A DNA stretch of 64,000 bases, from contig NZ_CP132911.1 in assembly GCF_036320485.1 (NCBI RefSeq), forward strand, positions 1,798,001 through 1,862,000. Reading direction: 5' to 3'. Below the pieces are notes generated by a model that had not been told where the DNA came from, did no database searches, and saw nothing but the letters and a program-made list of their open reading frames with translations. The stretch is from Dyella sp. A6 (GTDB lineage: Bacteria; Pseudomonadota; Gammaproteobacteria; Xanthomonadales; Rhodanobacteraceae). This document shows positions 26,695 to 35,485 of this stretch, piece by piece. Every line of letters starts with the position of its first letter. Positions within the stretch are counted from its first letter, which is position 1. A program made the position numbers and the translations under genes.

Positions 26695-27608
26695 GCATGG
26701 CCGAGACCCATCCAGACGCGCGACGTATTCCGCTGACCATCATCGGTTCGGCCAGATCGGTGACACAGGAAGCCCGTGAACACCAGCACGACGACAAGGG
26801 CGAGGGCCTACGCTCGCTCGGTCAGCCCGCGCCGTGCTACCTGTTTGTCGGCGAGACGCCGATCAGCGAAGCGGCGATTGCGCAGGAGATGCAGTATCAC
26901 CGCGCGATCACGCCGGAACGCTCGCGCGCCGATGCCGCCCGTGCCTTGGTGGTGCGCGAGCTGTTGCGACTGGAAGTGTTGCGGCTCGGCCTGAGCGATG
27001 AGGTACAGGTTGCTGGCGATGAGACGCATGAGGAGGCTAGCATCAGGCTTTTGCTGGAGCGCGAGATCGAAGATCGCGTCCCCAGCGAGGAGGATTGCCG
27101 GCGCTACTACGCGCAGAATCGGGAGCGCTTCCGCGCGCCGGATCGCATCCGCGTACGCCACATCTTGCTGGGTGCTGCTGCCGATGATGTCACCGGGCGC
27201 ATCCGCGCCAGTGCCGAGGGTGAGCGACTGATTGACGAACTGAAGAGTAATCCCGTGCTATTTGCCGATTTCGCTTCTCGCTACTCCGATTGTCCGTCGA
27301 AAGAGCAGGGCGGCGACTTGGGATGGTTGCAGCGCGGTCAGACCACGCCCGAGTTTGATCGGCAGATCTTTCGTCTTCATCCGGGCATCCCGGCGTTTCC
27401 GGTGGAATCGCGTTGGGGCTACCACGTGGTTAGCATTGACGAAGTCGATCCGGGGCAGGCACTGGAGTTCGAACAGGTCTGGGGACAGATCTCCGATTAT
27501 CTCGAGCTACAGGTGCGCCAGCGCGAACTGCAGCATTATCTACTCGAGTTGAAAGATAAACATGACGTGCGCGGCCTGGACGAGATCGAGGCGCTCGCAG
27601 AGGTCTGA
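26691..27608 (+). CDS. Parvulin-type peptidyl-prolyl isomerase of the nar operon
   Basis: 305 residues from the ATG at 26691 (overlaps narI). An N-terminal helical segment resembles SurA/NifM-type chaperones. A rotamase domain follows at about 160-265: IRVRHILLGAA, FADFASRYSDCPSKEQGGDLGWLQRGQTTPEFD and VESRWGYHVVSIDEV. There is no signal peptide, so it acts in the cytoplasm, presumably on NarGH folding. PpiC-like genes ending nar operons are known in pseudomonads. Confidence 0.92.
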   Translation: MSMAETHPDARRIPLTIIGSARSVTQEAREHQHDDKGEGLRSLGQPAPCYLFVGETPISEAAIAQEMQYHRAITPERSRADAARALVVRELLRLEVLRLGLSDEVQVAGDETHEEASIRLLLEREIEDRVPSEEDCRRYYAQNRERFRAPDRIRVRHILLGAAADDVTGRIRASAEGERLIDELKSNPVLFADFASRYSDCPSKEQGGDLGWLQRGQTTPEFDRQIFRLHPGIPAFPVESRWGYHVVSIDEVDPGQALEFEQVWGQISDYLELQVRQRELQHYLLELKDKHDVRGLDEIEALAEV

Positions 27609-27622
27609 CCGACTGACCAGCG

Positions 27623-27790
27623 GTGCGGCTGTACGGGCTCATCTTCTCGGTCAGCACGCATGCGATATCACAGGCACTGGAGCTGGGCTTTCTCGACTGG
27701 CTAGCACCGTTCTTCCTGTGCATCACGTTCGTAACATGGGCCATGGCATTCATCAGTCCGCTTCGTCGTGTACTGAATCATCTTGCATGA
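27623..27790 (+). pseudogene. C-terminal remnant of a membrane transporter (TehA/TDT-like, tentative)
   Basis: A 55-codon frame from a GTG. It contains LYGLIFSVSTHAISQALELG and FLCITFVTWAMAFISPL: two membrane helices. The pattern resembles the last two helices of TDT-family (TehA/SLAC1-like) carriers. The upstream part of such a gene is absent because the nar operon ends 15 nt before it. It is either a leftover fragment or a tiny membrane protein. Confidence 0.35.
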
Positions 27791-27857
27791 CGTTCGCCGC
27801 AACGGCATGCACCGGTCATCTGGAACTCTGGCGGATTTACCGTCGCCAGCGTCGTGT

Positions 27858-28838
27858 TCATCCTCCAATCGAGGCCAGGTGCGGGGTGATGCCGGTCAAT
27901 CCCTGATGCAGACCATGGCCGGCCGCCTTCAGGCCGAGCTGAGTTGCGATGCGCGAAACCAGAGGGTCCTGGTCGGCGTCGGATTGCAGCAGCTGCCGCA
28001 GCGGGATGCCGAAATCGCCGAACAGGCACAGCCGCAGGTCACCGCGTGCAGTCACGCGCAGACGGTTGCATCCGGCGCAGAAGTCTTTCGCATACGGCGC
28101 GATGATGCCGATACGTCCGTGGTAGTCCTGGTGCGCATATTCGCACGCCGGGCCGGCGTCGGCGGCCCGTGGTAGCAGCGACCAGCCACCCTCGTGCAGC
28201 TGCTGTTCGATCAAGTTGGCGCGCAGATGATGGCGTTCGAAGTAGGCGCGATTCTCACCGGTGCGCATCAGTTCGATGAAGCGCACCGAAACCTCGCGCT
28301 CGCGCACGTATTCGAGCCATGCCGGCAGCTCGTCATCGTTCCTGTCGCGCAGCAGCACCACATTGATCTTCACGGCGTCGAATCCCAGCGTCAGGGCCTT
28401 GTCGATGCCAGCGACCACCTCGGCAAAGCGATTATGCCCGGTAATGGCTAAGAAGCGTGTTCCATTCAGACTGTCGAGACTGACGCTCAGTGCGGTCAGT
28501 CCCGATTCGCGCCAGGACTCCACCAGATGCGGCAGGCGGCAGCCGTTGGTGGTCAGGGCGATCTTCTTGATGCCCGGTACAGCGGCCACTGTCTGGATGA
28601 TTCCGGGGAGATCCTTGCGCAGGCTGGGTTCGCCGCCAGTCAGGCGAATCTTGCTCATGCCGAGTGTGGAAAATGCCAGTACCAGCCGGCGGATTTCGTC
28701 CAGCGCAAGGAACTTCGGCTTGCCGTCGGCCACGTATCCATCAGGCAGGCAATAGCTGCAGCGGTAGTTGCATGCCTCCGTCAAGGAGAGGCGTAGGTAG
28801 AGAAACGACCGTCCCTGAGGGTCCGTCAGCGTCTGCAT
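27858..28838 (-). CDS. moaA: GTP 3',8-cyclase MoaA, second copy
   Basis: 326 residues from the ATG at 28838, which has GGAG 5 nt upstream. Radical-SAM motif CNYRCSYC near residue 25, LRLTGGEPSLR-type core (IRLTGGEPSLRKDLP), C-terminal cluster DFCAGCNRLRVTARGDLRLCLFG and final GG. It differs strongly from the operon copy at 8291, so it is a paralogue or transferred homologue rather than a recent duplicate. It stands alone, transcribed from its own Fnr-like promoter, opposite to the nar operon. Confidence 0.95.
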   Translation of the reverse strand: MQTLTDPQGRSFLYLRLSLTEACNYRCSYCLPDGYVADGKPKFLALDEIRRLVLAFSTLGMSKIRLTGGEPSLRKDLPGIIQTVAAVPGIKKIALTTNGCRLPHLVESWRESGLTALSVSLDSLNGTRFLAITGHNRFAEVVAGIDKALTLGFDAVKINVVLLRDRNDDELPAWLEYVREREVSVRFIELMRTGENRAYFERHHLRANLIEQQLHEGGWSLLPRAADAGPACEYAHQDYHGRIGIIAPYAKDFCAGCNRLRVTARGDLRLCLFGDFGIPLRQLLQSDADQDPLVSRIATQLGLKAAGHGLHQGLTGITPHLASIGG

Positions 28839-29190
28839 TGTCACTCCGTTCCGAGTCGGGAGACCGAGCCGTTTCCAGATCGATCCTGGTAGCCTGGTAG
28901 GCCACGGTCCGGGCGCCGTATTCCTTGCGAAACGTAGGTGGCTGGACTGGGAGCGGGTGGAGACATCACACCGCTTGTCGATCGGAAGTCTAATCCAGTC
29001 CGGGACGATGACACCTGATCGACATCAGAAAAGAAAGGGGTTCACGCAATGATGACTGCCGCTGTTTGCGCGAAGACGACTGACTGGCCGAGCGCCATCA
29101 GCGCATGCCCAATGTGACCTTCAAGGATCGTGTCGCTGAAGCTGCCGCGCTCAATCGCCTTGGCAGGCTACGCCGGTCCGGACGTCTCAC
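28839..29190. other. Leader and promoter region of the second moaA
   Basis: No gene. The predicted transcript of moaA has a leader of about 140 nt whose last part can pair CTCC with the GGAG ribosome binding site (28841-28866). This raises the possibility of translational control, but I could not match it to the Moco riboswitch consensus. Confidence 0.3.
28987..29028 (-). promoter_or_regulatory. Fnr-type promoter of the second moaA
   Basis: CTGAT-CGAC-ATCAG (29015-29028), symmetric arms, followed on the minus strand after 22 nt by a TAGACT -10 (28992-28987). Spacing is that of a class II Fnr promoter. Confidence 0.55.
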
Positions 29191-29511
29191 TCAGCGCAGC
29201 AGTTGCGGTTGCAGTTGCAGGAAAAACACCAGCAGCACTGTATTGATACCCCAAGCGACCGTCAGCGCTCTGGCGACCGTACTGTAACGGTGATCCACTG
29301 CGTTGGGCGCCGCAAGCCACACGGCGCGGACGATCCATGCAGTGAAGATGAGCAGGAAAGCCAGCAGGATGCGGACGAGAGTGGTGTGGGACCCGGCAGA
29401 CATCATTGCCAGCGTGATTGCCCACAGCAGGTTGCTGGGGATCACGCCGTAAAGCCAGAAAACCCGCCACAGCGGGGCACGTTCCGACCAGCCCATCATG
29501 CGCGTTGTCAT
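29191..29511 (-). CDS. Small membrane protein of nitrate-respiration loci
   Basis: About 106 residues with three membrane helices (VFWLYGVIPSNLLWAITLAMM, LLAFLLIFTAWIVRAVWLAA, LTVAWGINTVLLVFFLQLQ). The start at 29511 is preferred because a GGGGA lies 6 nt upstream of it; another ATG stands 6 nt earlier. The family (W-VFWLYGV near the N-terminus) is seen beside nar/nap genes, but no function is assigned. Confidence 0.6.
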   Translation of the reverse strand: MTTRMMGWSERAPLWRVFWLYGVIPSNLLWAITLAMMSAGSHTTLVRILLAFLLIFTAWIVRAVWLAAPNAVDHRYSTVARALTVAWGINTVLLVFFLQLQPQLLR

Positions 29512-29659
29512 CGTCATTCCCCGTCAGATTTCCATTGAAAGACTAGCAGTAATCTTGAATATGCGATCAGTCGGGCGAACGACCCGTCGAGCATAGGCCT
29601 GGCCCGGCTCGCCAGGTCTCGGACGTGCTCGGTGGCGAGGCGCGTGATTGCCTGGCAAC

Positions 29660-29991
29660 TCAATGAGCATCGTGTTTATGCTGCATGGCGTCCAGCGCCA
29701 ACGCAGAATGCGCATAGGCACCTCTGGCGCGCATCTCGGCGGCTACCCAGATCGCTTCCATGATCTGCTCCTCGAGGCACCGAGCTTCAGCGCCGCGCGG
29801 GTGTGTCCCTTGATGCAATATGGACATTGGCTGACATGCGCCACCGCCACGGCAATCAGCTGCTTGGTGACGACGGGCAGTGCGCCTTAGGCAAATACGG
29901 CGGCACTGAATGCCTTGAGTGGTTCAGGCGCCAGTTCACAATGCTTGCGCGCCAGCTCGGGTGTGGCATGCGAAAATATTGGATGGTCCAT
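29660..29991 (-). pseudogene. Decayed carboxymuconolactone decarboxylase/AhpD-like gene
   Basis: From the ATG at 29991 the frame reads ATPELARKHCELAPEPLKAF, hits a TAA after FSAAVFA, continues in frame as LPVVTKQLIAVAVAHVSQCPYCIKGHTRAALKLGA, then shifts frame to EEQIMEAIWVAAEMRARGAYAHSALALDAM. The CPYC redox motif and HTxAA pattern identify the AhpD/CMD family. One stop and one frameshift show it is inactive. Confidence 0.85.
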
Positions 29992-30038
29992 GACGAGGCT
30001 CACGAAAAAGGTTCAGGATCGGGCTCGGGAATGTTGTT

Positions 30039-31025
30039 TCACAAGCCAAGATTATTGTGCTCCAGTACGCGTTCTGCGCGATAGCTGGAGCGCACCAGCG
30101 GCCCGGCCACGACTTCCAGGAAGCCCTTGTCCAGTGCGAGTTCGCGGTAGCGGAGGAATTGCTCGGGGGTGACGAATCTCCGTATCGGCAGGTGATGCGG
30201 GGTAGGTCGCATGTACTGTCCTAGCGTGATCACGTCGACCTGGGCGTCACGCAGATCGTCCAGTGTGCGATCGATTTCTGCATCCGTCTCGCCCAAGCCC
30301 AGCATCAGGCCGCTCTTGGTCAGTGTGGCGGGTGCGTGACGCTTGGCAAATGCCAGTACTGCCAAGGTCTGTGCGTAGCCTGCGCGCGGATCGCGCACGG
30401 GATGAGTGAGCCGCTCAACCGTTTCCATGTTTTGCGCGTAGGTAACCAGACCGGCGTCCAGCACCGTCGCCACGGCATCCAGCCTGCCGGAAAAATCGGG
30501 TGTCAGTGCCTCCACCTCCGTTTGCGGCGAACGTTGATGGATTGCCCTGATGCAGGCCGCGTAATGCGCGGCTCCGCCGTCGGCAAGGTCATCGCGATCA
30601 ACCGATGTCAACACCACGTACTGCAGTTTCATCAGCGCCACCGCATCGGCTACCTGCATCGGTTCCAGCGGATCGAGCCAGCCATGGGGATTACCGGTGC
30701 TGACGGCGCAGAACCTGCACGCGCGGGTGCAGACCGAACCCATCAGCATCAGTGTGGCGGTACCGCGGCCCCAGCACTCGGCGATGTTCGGGCATTTTGA
30801 CTCCGCGCACACCGTGTTCAACTGGTGCGTGGCAACAATCTGACGGATCTCCTCGTACCCTGCGCCAGACGGCAGCCTGACCCTCAGCCAGGAGGGTCTG
30901 CGCGCTGCATTCGGCGTGCTGCTTGCAGCATTGGGACGGATCCCGCCCTTGATCGCCCGGGTTCCCTGTGGGCTGATAAATTTGCTGCCATCGGGGAATC
31001 GGGTGCCGGAATCGTTGTTCGACAT
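30039..31025 (-). CDS. lipA: Lipoyl synthase (anaerobically controlled copy)
   Basis: About 328 residues. Both cluster motifs of LipA are present: [13 protein letters not shown] (auxiliary cluster) and [10 protein letters not shown] (radical SAM), plus the C-terminal serine context [11 protein letters not shown]. It inserts sulfur at C6 and C8 of octanoyl-protein. The start at 31025 is chosen from several; a GTG at 31055 extends the frame. There is no lipB beside it, and a Dnr-like site lies 57 nt upstream, so it may be a second, anoxia-specific copy. Confidence 0.93.
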   Translation of the reverse strand: MSNNDSGTRFPDGSKFISPQGTRAIKGGIRPNAASSTPNAARRPSWLRVRLPSGAGYEEIRQIVATHQLNTVCAESKCPNIAECWGRGTATLMLMGSVCTRACRFCAVSTGNPHGWLDPLEPMQVADAVALMKLQYVVLTSVDRDDLADGGAAHYAACIRAIHQRSPQTEVEALTPDFSGRLDAVATVLDAGLVTYAQNMETVERLTHPVRDPRAGYAQTLAVLAFAKRHAPATLTKSGLMLGLGETDAEIDRTLDDLRDAQVDVITLGQYMRPTPHHLPIRRFVTPEQFLRYRELALDKGFLEVVAGPLVRSSYRAERVLEHNNLGL

Positions 31026-31081
31026 AACCTGCATGCATTTGTCAGGAGTTCGCACATTGCGTGCTCACCTGCGGCCGTGCA

Positions 31082-31095
31082 CTGACTTGCGTCAG
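31082..31095 (-). promoter_or_regulatory. Dnr/Fnr-like site upstream of lipA
   Basis: CTGAC-TTGC-GTCAG has perfectly symmetric five-base arms. The -10 region expected 22 nt away on the minus strand (GCAATG/CAATGT) is weak. The site is centred 63.5 nt from the preferred lipA ATG. Confidence 0.5.
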
Positions 31096-31326
31096 GTTTC
31101 GGTGGATGACTCGCCAATGATCGGTTGATTCGCCGTGTAGGTACTCGCGCAAGCGTGACGAGATTGCTGTCACGGCCGGAAGTTATCGCGTGGTGCGTAC
31201 CCGGAGTCACCGTGGTCCGCATTGCACCAGGCCGTGGCGGGCGGATAGCTCCCACCGGTTTAATGCGTCGCTGACAGGGAGCCATCGTCCCTCCGGAGCA
31301 GGGCTTGCGGATCTCATTTGCCTCAC

Positions 31327-31354
31327 ATAAGATAGTGATTAATTACTAACTTAT
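31327..31354. promoter_or_regulatory. Operator palindrome of the TetR-exporter operon
   Basis: A 28-bp imperfect palindrome (12 of 14 positions symmetric), core TAGTGATTAATTACTA at 31333-31348, with ATAAG and CTTAT as outer arms. It ends 15 nt before the tetR ATG, the usual place for TetR autorepression. Confidence 0.7.
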
Positions 31355-31368
31355 GGTTGATTGTCACG

Positions 31369-31977
31369 ATGAACACCCCACGCAAACATATGCCCGCCGA
31401 GGAACGCCGAGCCGTCACCGTCGAGACCGTCGTGAAGCTGGCCGCCGAACAGAATCCAACTGATATCACCACTGCCGAGATTGCCACGTCGATGAACCTG
31501 ACCCAGGGCGCATTGTTCCGGCATTTCCCGAACAAGGAGGCGATCTGGCAGGCGGTGATGGAATGGGTGGCCGAGCAGCTGATGGCACGGATCGAACGCG
31601 CCGCTCGTGGTGCGGCCAGCCCGCTGGCGGCCCTCGAGGCGATGTTCATGGCGCACATTGTTTTTGTGACCGAGCACCCGGGCGTGCCACGCATGTTGTT
31701 CGGCGAGCTGCAGCGGGCCGAAGACACTGCCGCCAAACGCATGGCGCAGACCATGATCCGTCGCTACGGCGAGCGTCTGAGCGTGTTGATCGAGGAGGGC
31801 AAGCGCGTTGGCGCGCTGGATCTGCAACTGGATTCGGCGGCGGCAGTCACGCTGTTCATTGGCAGCATCCAGGGTCTGGTGATGCAGGCCCTGCTGGCCG
31901 GTGACACCGGGCGCATGCGTAAGGATGCCTCGGGCACGTTTGCAATCTATCGACGTGGTATCGGGAGTGCACGTTGA
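31369..31977 (+). CDS. TetR-family repressor
   Basis: 202 residues from the ATG at 31369 (a TTG 12 nt upstream is possible). Helix-turn-helix ITTAEIATSMNLTQGALFRHFPNKEAIWQAVMEW is typical of TetR. It overlaps the adaptor gene by one base and follows its own palindrome, so it very likely controls the exporter operon 31369-35259. The ligand is unknown. Confidence 0.9.
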   Translation: MNTPRKHMPAEERRAVTVETVVKLAAEQNPTDITTAEIATSMNLTQGALFRHFPNKEAIWQAVMEWVAEQLMARIERAARGAASPLAALEAMFMAHIVFVTEHPGVPRMLFGELQRAEDTAAKRMAQTMIRRYGERLSVLIEEGKRVGALDLQLDSAAAVTLFIGSIQGLVMQALLAGDTGRMRKDASGTFAIYRRGIGSAR

Positions 31978-33128
31978 TGAAACGTCTGCATGTGCAACGC
32001 CGCACACTGACCCTGCTGGCTGTAGTGCTGCCGATCGGGCTGCTGTTCGTTTATGTGATCCTGCGCTCGGGGCCGCTGGCGCCGGTAGCGGTGACTACCA
32101 CCACGATCCGTGCACGTGCACTCACCCCGGCGCTATTCGGCATTGGTACGGTCGAGGCGCGTTATACCTACCGGGTCGGCCCGACCTTTGCCGGCCGCGT
32201 GCAGCAGGTCGATGTGCAGGTGGGCGAGCACGTCAAGGCCGGGCAATTGCTGGGTCTGATGGACCCGGTCGACCTGGACGCCAGGATTGACGCGCAGGAC
32301 GCCGCCATCCGCCGTGCCATCGCACAGTTGCGCGATGCCGAGGCGCGCCAGCGCTACGCGCAAACCCAGTCGCAGCGATACGAGAAGCTGCTGGCGGTGC
32401 ACGCAATCAGCGTCGAGATGATGGACAGCAAGCGCCAGGAGCTGCAGGTAGCAGTCGCCACGCGCAGTGCCGCGAGCGAAGCGCTGGCGCAGATGCGTGC
32501 CGATCGCGCGGCGTTGCAAGCACAGCGCGCGAACCTGCGTCTGACGGCACCAGTGAATGCACTGGTCACACGCCGCGATGCCGACCCCGGCACCACCATC
32601 GTGGCGGGCCAGCCCGTGATCGAGCTGATCGATCCGCGCAGCTTGTGGGTCAATACGCGCTTCGATCAGCTCGCTGCGCAGGGCCTGGCCGCCGGGCTGC
32701 CGGCACAGGTGACACTGCGCTCGCGCAGCGGCCAGACATGGCCGGCGCACGTGTTGTGGGTTGATCCACTGGCAGACGCGGTGACGGAGGAGACTCTGGC
32801 CAAGGTGGTGTTCAAGACCGTGCCGAAACCGCTGCCGCCACTTGGAGAATTGGCCCAAGTGACCGTGTCGCTGCCGCCGACGACGGCGTTGCCGGTCGTG
32901 CCGAATGCCGCGATCCGGCAGGTGAATGGCGTGCGCGGCGTATGGAAGCTGGTAGGTGGCGACCTGCATTTTTCCGCCGTCGAGCTGGGTGCCTCCGATC
33001 TGGAGGGCAACGTGCAGGTGCGCAAGGGCGTCAGGTCCGGTGACCGCATCGTGGTCTACAGTGAAGACGCCCTCAGCGCGCACAGTAATATCCACGTGGT
33101 TGATCACATTGTCGGGGTAGCGCCGTGA
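31977..33128 (+). CDS. Membrane fusion (HlyD-type) adaptor of an ABC exporter
   Basis: 383 residues. One N-terminal membrane anchor (LTLLAVVLPIGLLFVYVIL), a biotinyl-lipoyl-like domain (GRVQQVDVQVGEHVKAGQLLGLMDP), a coiled coil of about 90 residues (RRAIAQLRDAEARQRYAQ...), then LTAPVNALVTRRDADPGTTIVAGQPVIELID. It links the inner-membrane transporter to the outer membrane. It overlaps the permease gene by GTGA. Confidence 0.9.
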   Translation: MKRLHVQRRTLTLLAVVLPIGLLFVYVILRSGPLAPVAVTTTTIRARALTPALFGIGTVEARYTYRVGPTFAGRVQQVDVQVGEHVKAGQLLGLMDPVDLDARIDAQDAAIRRAIAQLRDAEARQRYAQTQSQRYEKLLAVHAISVEMMDSKRQELQVAVATRSAASEALAQMRADRAALQAQRANLRLTAPVNALVTRRDADPGTTIVAGQPVIELIDPRSLWVNTRFDQLAAQGLAAGLPAQVTLRSRSGQTWPAHVLWVDPLADAVTEETLAKVVFKTVPKPLPPLGELAQVTVSLPPTTALPVVPNAAIRQVNGVRGVWKLVGGDLHFSAVELGASDLEGNVQVRKGVRSGDRIVVYSEDALSAHSNIHVVDHIVGVAP

Positions 33129-34327
33129 TCAGCCTGGCCGGCCGCGACATCCTGCATGCCTGGGGCAAGTTCGTGTTCACCGGTGTCGGCCTGGGCCTGT
33201 TGATTGGGGTGACGCTGACCATGGCCGGCGTGTACCGCGGCATGGTCGCCGATGGCAAGGCGTTGCTCGACAATAGTGGCGCCGATCTGTGGGTGGTACA
33301 GAAAAACACGCTCGGCCCGTATGCCGAATCCTCCAGCGTGTACGACGACCTGTGGCGCGGTATCCGGGCGATGCCCGGCGTGGCACAGGCGGCAAACATC
33401 ACCTACCTCACGATGCAGGTGGCTCAGGGCAATCGGGATGTACGCGCGATGATCGTGGGCATTGCCCCAGGTGAACCGGGTACGCCGGGCTGGCCGCCAT
33501 ATCTGGTCGCCGGACGGCAGATCACCCGCAGCCATTACGAGGCGGTGGCCGACATCGCCAGCGGCTTCAAGCTGGGCGAGGTGCTGCAGATTCGCCGCAA
33601 TCGTTACACGGTAGTCGGACTGACCCGGCGCATGGTTTCCTCAAGCGGCGACCCGATGGTGTTCATCCCGCTCAAGGATGCGCAGGAGGCACAGTTCCTC
33701 AAGGACAACGACGCGATCCTGATGCAGCGCCGCCGTACCGCTGCCAATCCGGCCTTCAACCAGCCAAGCGTGTCAGGGCTACTCGACGACGTGATCGCCA
33801 CGCAAAGCAGCAACAACTACGTGAACGCCATCCTGGTGCGGATCAAGCCCGGCTATACCCCGGAGGAAGTGGCTGCGCCCATCCGGCAGTGGAAACGTCT
33901 GCAGGTCTACGACCGCTCGCAGATGAAAGGGATCCTGATCGGCAAGTTGATCGCCACCTCGGCTAAGCAAATCGGCATGTTCCTGGCGATCTTGGCGGTC
34001 GTCAGTGCGGCCATCGTCGCGTTCATCATCTACACGCTGACGATGGACAAGATCCGTGAAATCGCCGTACTGAAACTGATCGGCACCAAGAACCGCACGA
34101 TCGCCGCGATGATCATGCAGCAGGCGCTCGTGCTCGGCCTGAGCGGTTTCGTGGTGGGCAAGATCACTGCCACCTTCGCCGCGCCGCTGTTTCCCAAGTA
34201 CGTCCTGCTGATTCCGCGCGACGCGGGCATGGGCCTGCTCGGGGTGATGGTGATCTGTGTGCTAGCCAGCCTAGTGGCCATCCGCGCTGCGCTCAAGGTC
34301 GATCCGGCCGACGCGGTGGGAGGCTGA
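33125..34327 (+). CDS. ABC exporter permease, FtsX/MacB-like (DevC type)
   Basis: 400 residues from a GTG that overlaps the adaptor stop. An N-terminal helix, a periplasmic domain of about 220 residues, and three C-terminal helices around KQIGMFLAILAVVSAAIVAFIIYTLTMDKIREIAVLKLIGTKNRTI, the FtsX-domain signature. Together with the HlyD-type adaptor and ATPase it resembles DevBCA-type exporters. Substrate unknown. Confidence 0.88.
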   Translation: MISLAGRDILHAWGKFVFTGVGLGLLIGVTLTMAGVYRGMVADGKALLDNSGADLWVVQKNTLGPYAESSSVYDDLWRGIRAMPGVAQAANITYLTMQVAQGNRDVRAMIVGIAPGEPGTPGWPPYLVAGRQITRSHYEAVADIASGFKLGEVLQIRRNRYTVVGLTRRMVSSSGDPMVFIPLKDAQEAQFLKDNDAILMQRRRTAANPAFNQPSVSGLLDDVIATQSSNNYVNAILVRIKPGYTPEEVAAPIRQWKRLQVYDRSQMKGILIGKLIATSAKQIGMFLAILAVVSAAIVAFIIYTLTMDKIREIAVLKLIGTKNRTIAAMIMQQALVLGLSGFVVGKITATFAAPLFPKYVLLIPRDAGMGLLGVMVICVLASLVAIRAALKVDPADAVGG

Positions 34328-34328
34328 G

Positions 34329-35039
34329 ATGGCCAGCAACGGTATCCGAATCGAAGGCCTGAGCAAGCGCTACGGCAGTGGCAGCACCGCGGTGGATGCG
34401 CTGAAGGAGGTGACCATGCTGGTGGCGCCGGGCGAAGTGGTTGGCCTGATCGGCCCCTCCGGCTCGGGCAAAAGCACCTTGCTCAAGTGCCTTGGTGCGG
34501 TGATCGACCCCAGCGCCGGGCGCATGACCCTGGGTGACGAGGTGATCTACGACAACGGCTGGAAAATGCCGGACCTGCGCGCCTTGCGCCGGGACAAGAT
34601 CGGCTTCGTGTTCCAGGCACCCTACCTGATTCCGTTTCTCGACGTCACCGACAACGTCGCCCTGCTGCCTATGCTGGCCGGCGTGGCCAATCCCGAGTCA
34701 CGCCGTCGCGCACTGGAACTGCTCAAGGCGTTGGATGTTGCCCATCGCGCCAAGGCGATGCCGTCGCAGTTGTCCGGTGGTGAACAGCAGCGCGTGGCGA
34801 TCGCCCGCGGCCTGGTCAACCGCCCGCCGGTGATTCTGGCTGACGAACCGACCGCGCCACTGGACAGCGAACGCGCACTGGCAGTGATCCGCATCCTCAA
34901 CGAGATGGCGCAGCAATTTGAAACCGCGATCATCGTGGTCACCCATGACGAAAAGATCATTCCCACCTTCAAGCGCATCTACCACATCCGTGACGGTGTC
35001 ACTCATGAGGAAGCGGGCGAAGGGCGGGGGGGCGCATGA
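34329..35039 (+). CDS. ABC exporter ATPase (DevA/LolD type)
   Basis: 236 residues with Walker A GPSGSGKS, Q-loop FVFQAPYLIPFLDVTDN, signature LSGGEQQRVAIARGLVNRP and Walker B VILADEPTAPLD followed by VVTHDEKI. In Walker B's D-loop PTAPLDSER replaces the usual PTGALDS. It starts 1 nt after the permease stop. Confidence 0.93.
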   Translation: MASNGIRIEGLSKRYGSGSTAVDALKEVTMLVAPGEVVGLIGPSGSGKSTLLKCLGAVIDPSAGRMTLGDEVIYDNGWKMPDLRALRRDKIGFVFQAPYLIPFLDVTDNVALLPMLAGVANPESRRRALELLKALDVAHRAKAMPSQLSGGEQQRVAIARGLVNRPPVILADEPTAPLDSERALAVIRILNEMAQQFETAIIVVTHDEKIIPTFKRIYHIRDGVTHEEAGEGRGGA

Positions 35040-35103
35040 CGGTCGCAGTCTGTCTGCTCCACAGCATGCCCGCCAACAACTGGACGATCCTGGATGTATT
35101 GCC

Positions 35104-35259
35104 ATGACCACACGCAAGCGGAGAGGAATCGTGGCATGGATGATTCCCCTGGTTGCTGTGGTTTTCGGCCTGCTGACCATCAGGGAGGGTGGAATGGTTC
35201 TGTTCGGTGAAGAGGTGGCGTGGCGCGTTGCCGGCCATCATGTGCCTTTTGTCCTCTAG
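35104..35259 (+). pseudogene. Small membrane protein cut short by an IS end
   Basis: 51 codons encoding one membrane helix (IVAWMIPLVAVVFGLLTIREGGMVLFGEEVAWRVAGHHVPFVL). The sequence stops at a TAG lying exactly where the IS5-family remnant begins. Related small proteins behind exporter operons continue with a second hydrophobic helix, so I infer that the C-terminal half was lost by the insertion. Confidence 0.55.
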
Positions 35260-35375
35260 AAGGCTGTTGAGAAACCTCCGCGCGCCGCCGCGATCATAGA
35301 CGCTCTTAAATACTGACCGCTTGAAGCGATGTGTAGCCCTGACGCCCAGCAGCTTGGCATGTTTTCGCCGAAATT
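35260..35375. mobile_element. Left-end remnant of the IS5-family element
   Basis: The segment AGGCTGTTGAGAAACCTCCG and the following 90 nt match the left end of the complete IS at 41774 in the same orientation, with scattered differences. It keeps the codons for the IS transposase start region (CAGCAGCTTGGCATGTTTTCG) and then ends. No right end is nearby. Confidence 0.85.
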
Positions 35376-35436
35376 GTGACCGATGGATAGGCAATGAATA
35401 ACCTACGAGTTGGCACACGGTGTGATGGTCTTACGC

Positions 35437-35479
35437 TTGACCTACGTCAGTGCCAGAACACGAATACTGGTGCTTCAAT
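35437..35479 (+). promoter_or_regulatory. Dnr/Fnr promoter of the second DUF2249 gene
   Basis: TTGAC-CTAC-GTCAG (35437-35450) followed after 23 nt by TTCAAT (35474-35479), preceded by TGC. The ATG stands 6 nt after the -10, so the mRNA should be leaderless. Spacing and the TGCTTCAAT element are identical to the promoter at 1013-1055. Confidence 0.65.
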
Positions 35480-35485
35480 GCTGAC

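Noticed and set aside
28839..28990. Moco riboswitch in front of the second moaA
   Set aside because: A leader exists and the ribosome binding site can pair with an upstream CTCC, but I could not match the conserved elements of the Moco RNA by eye. A covariance search would decide.
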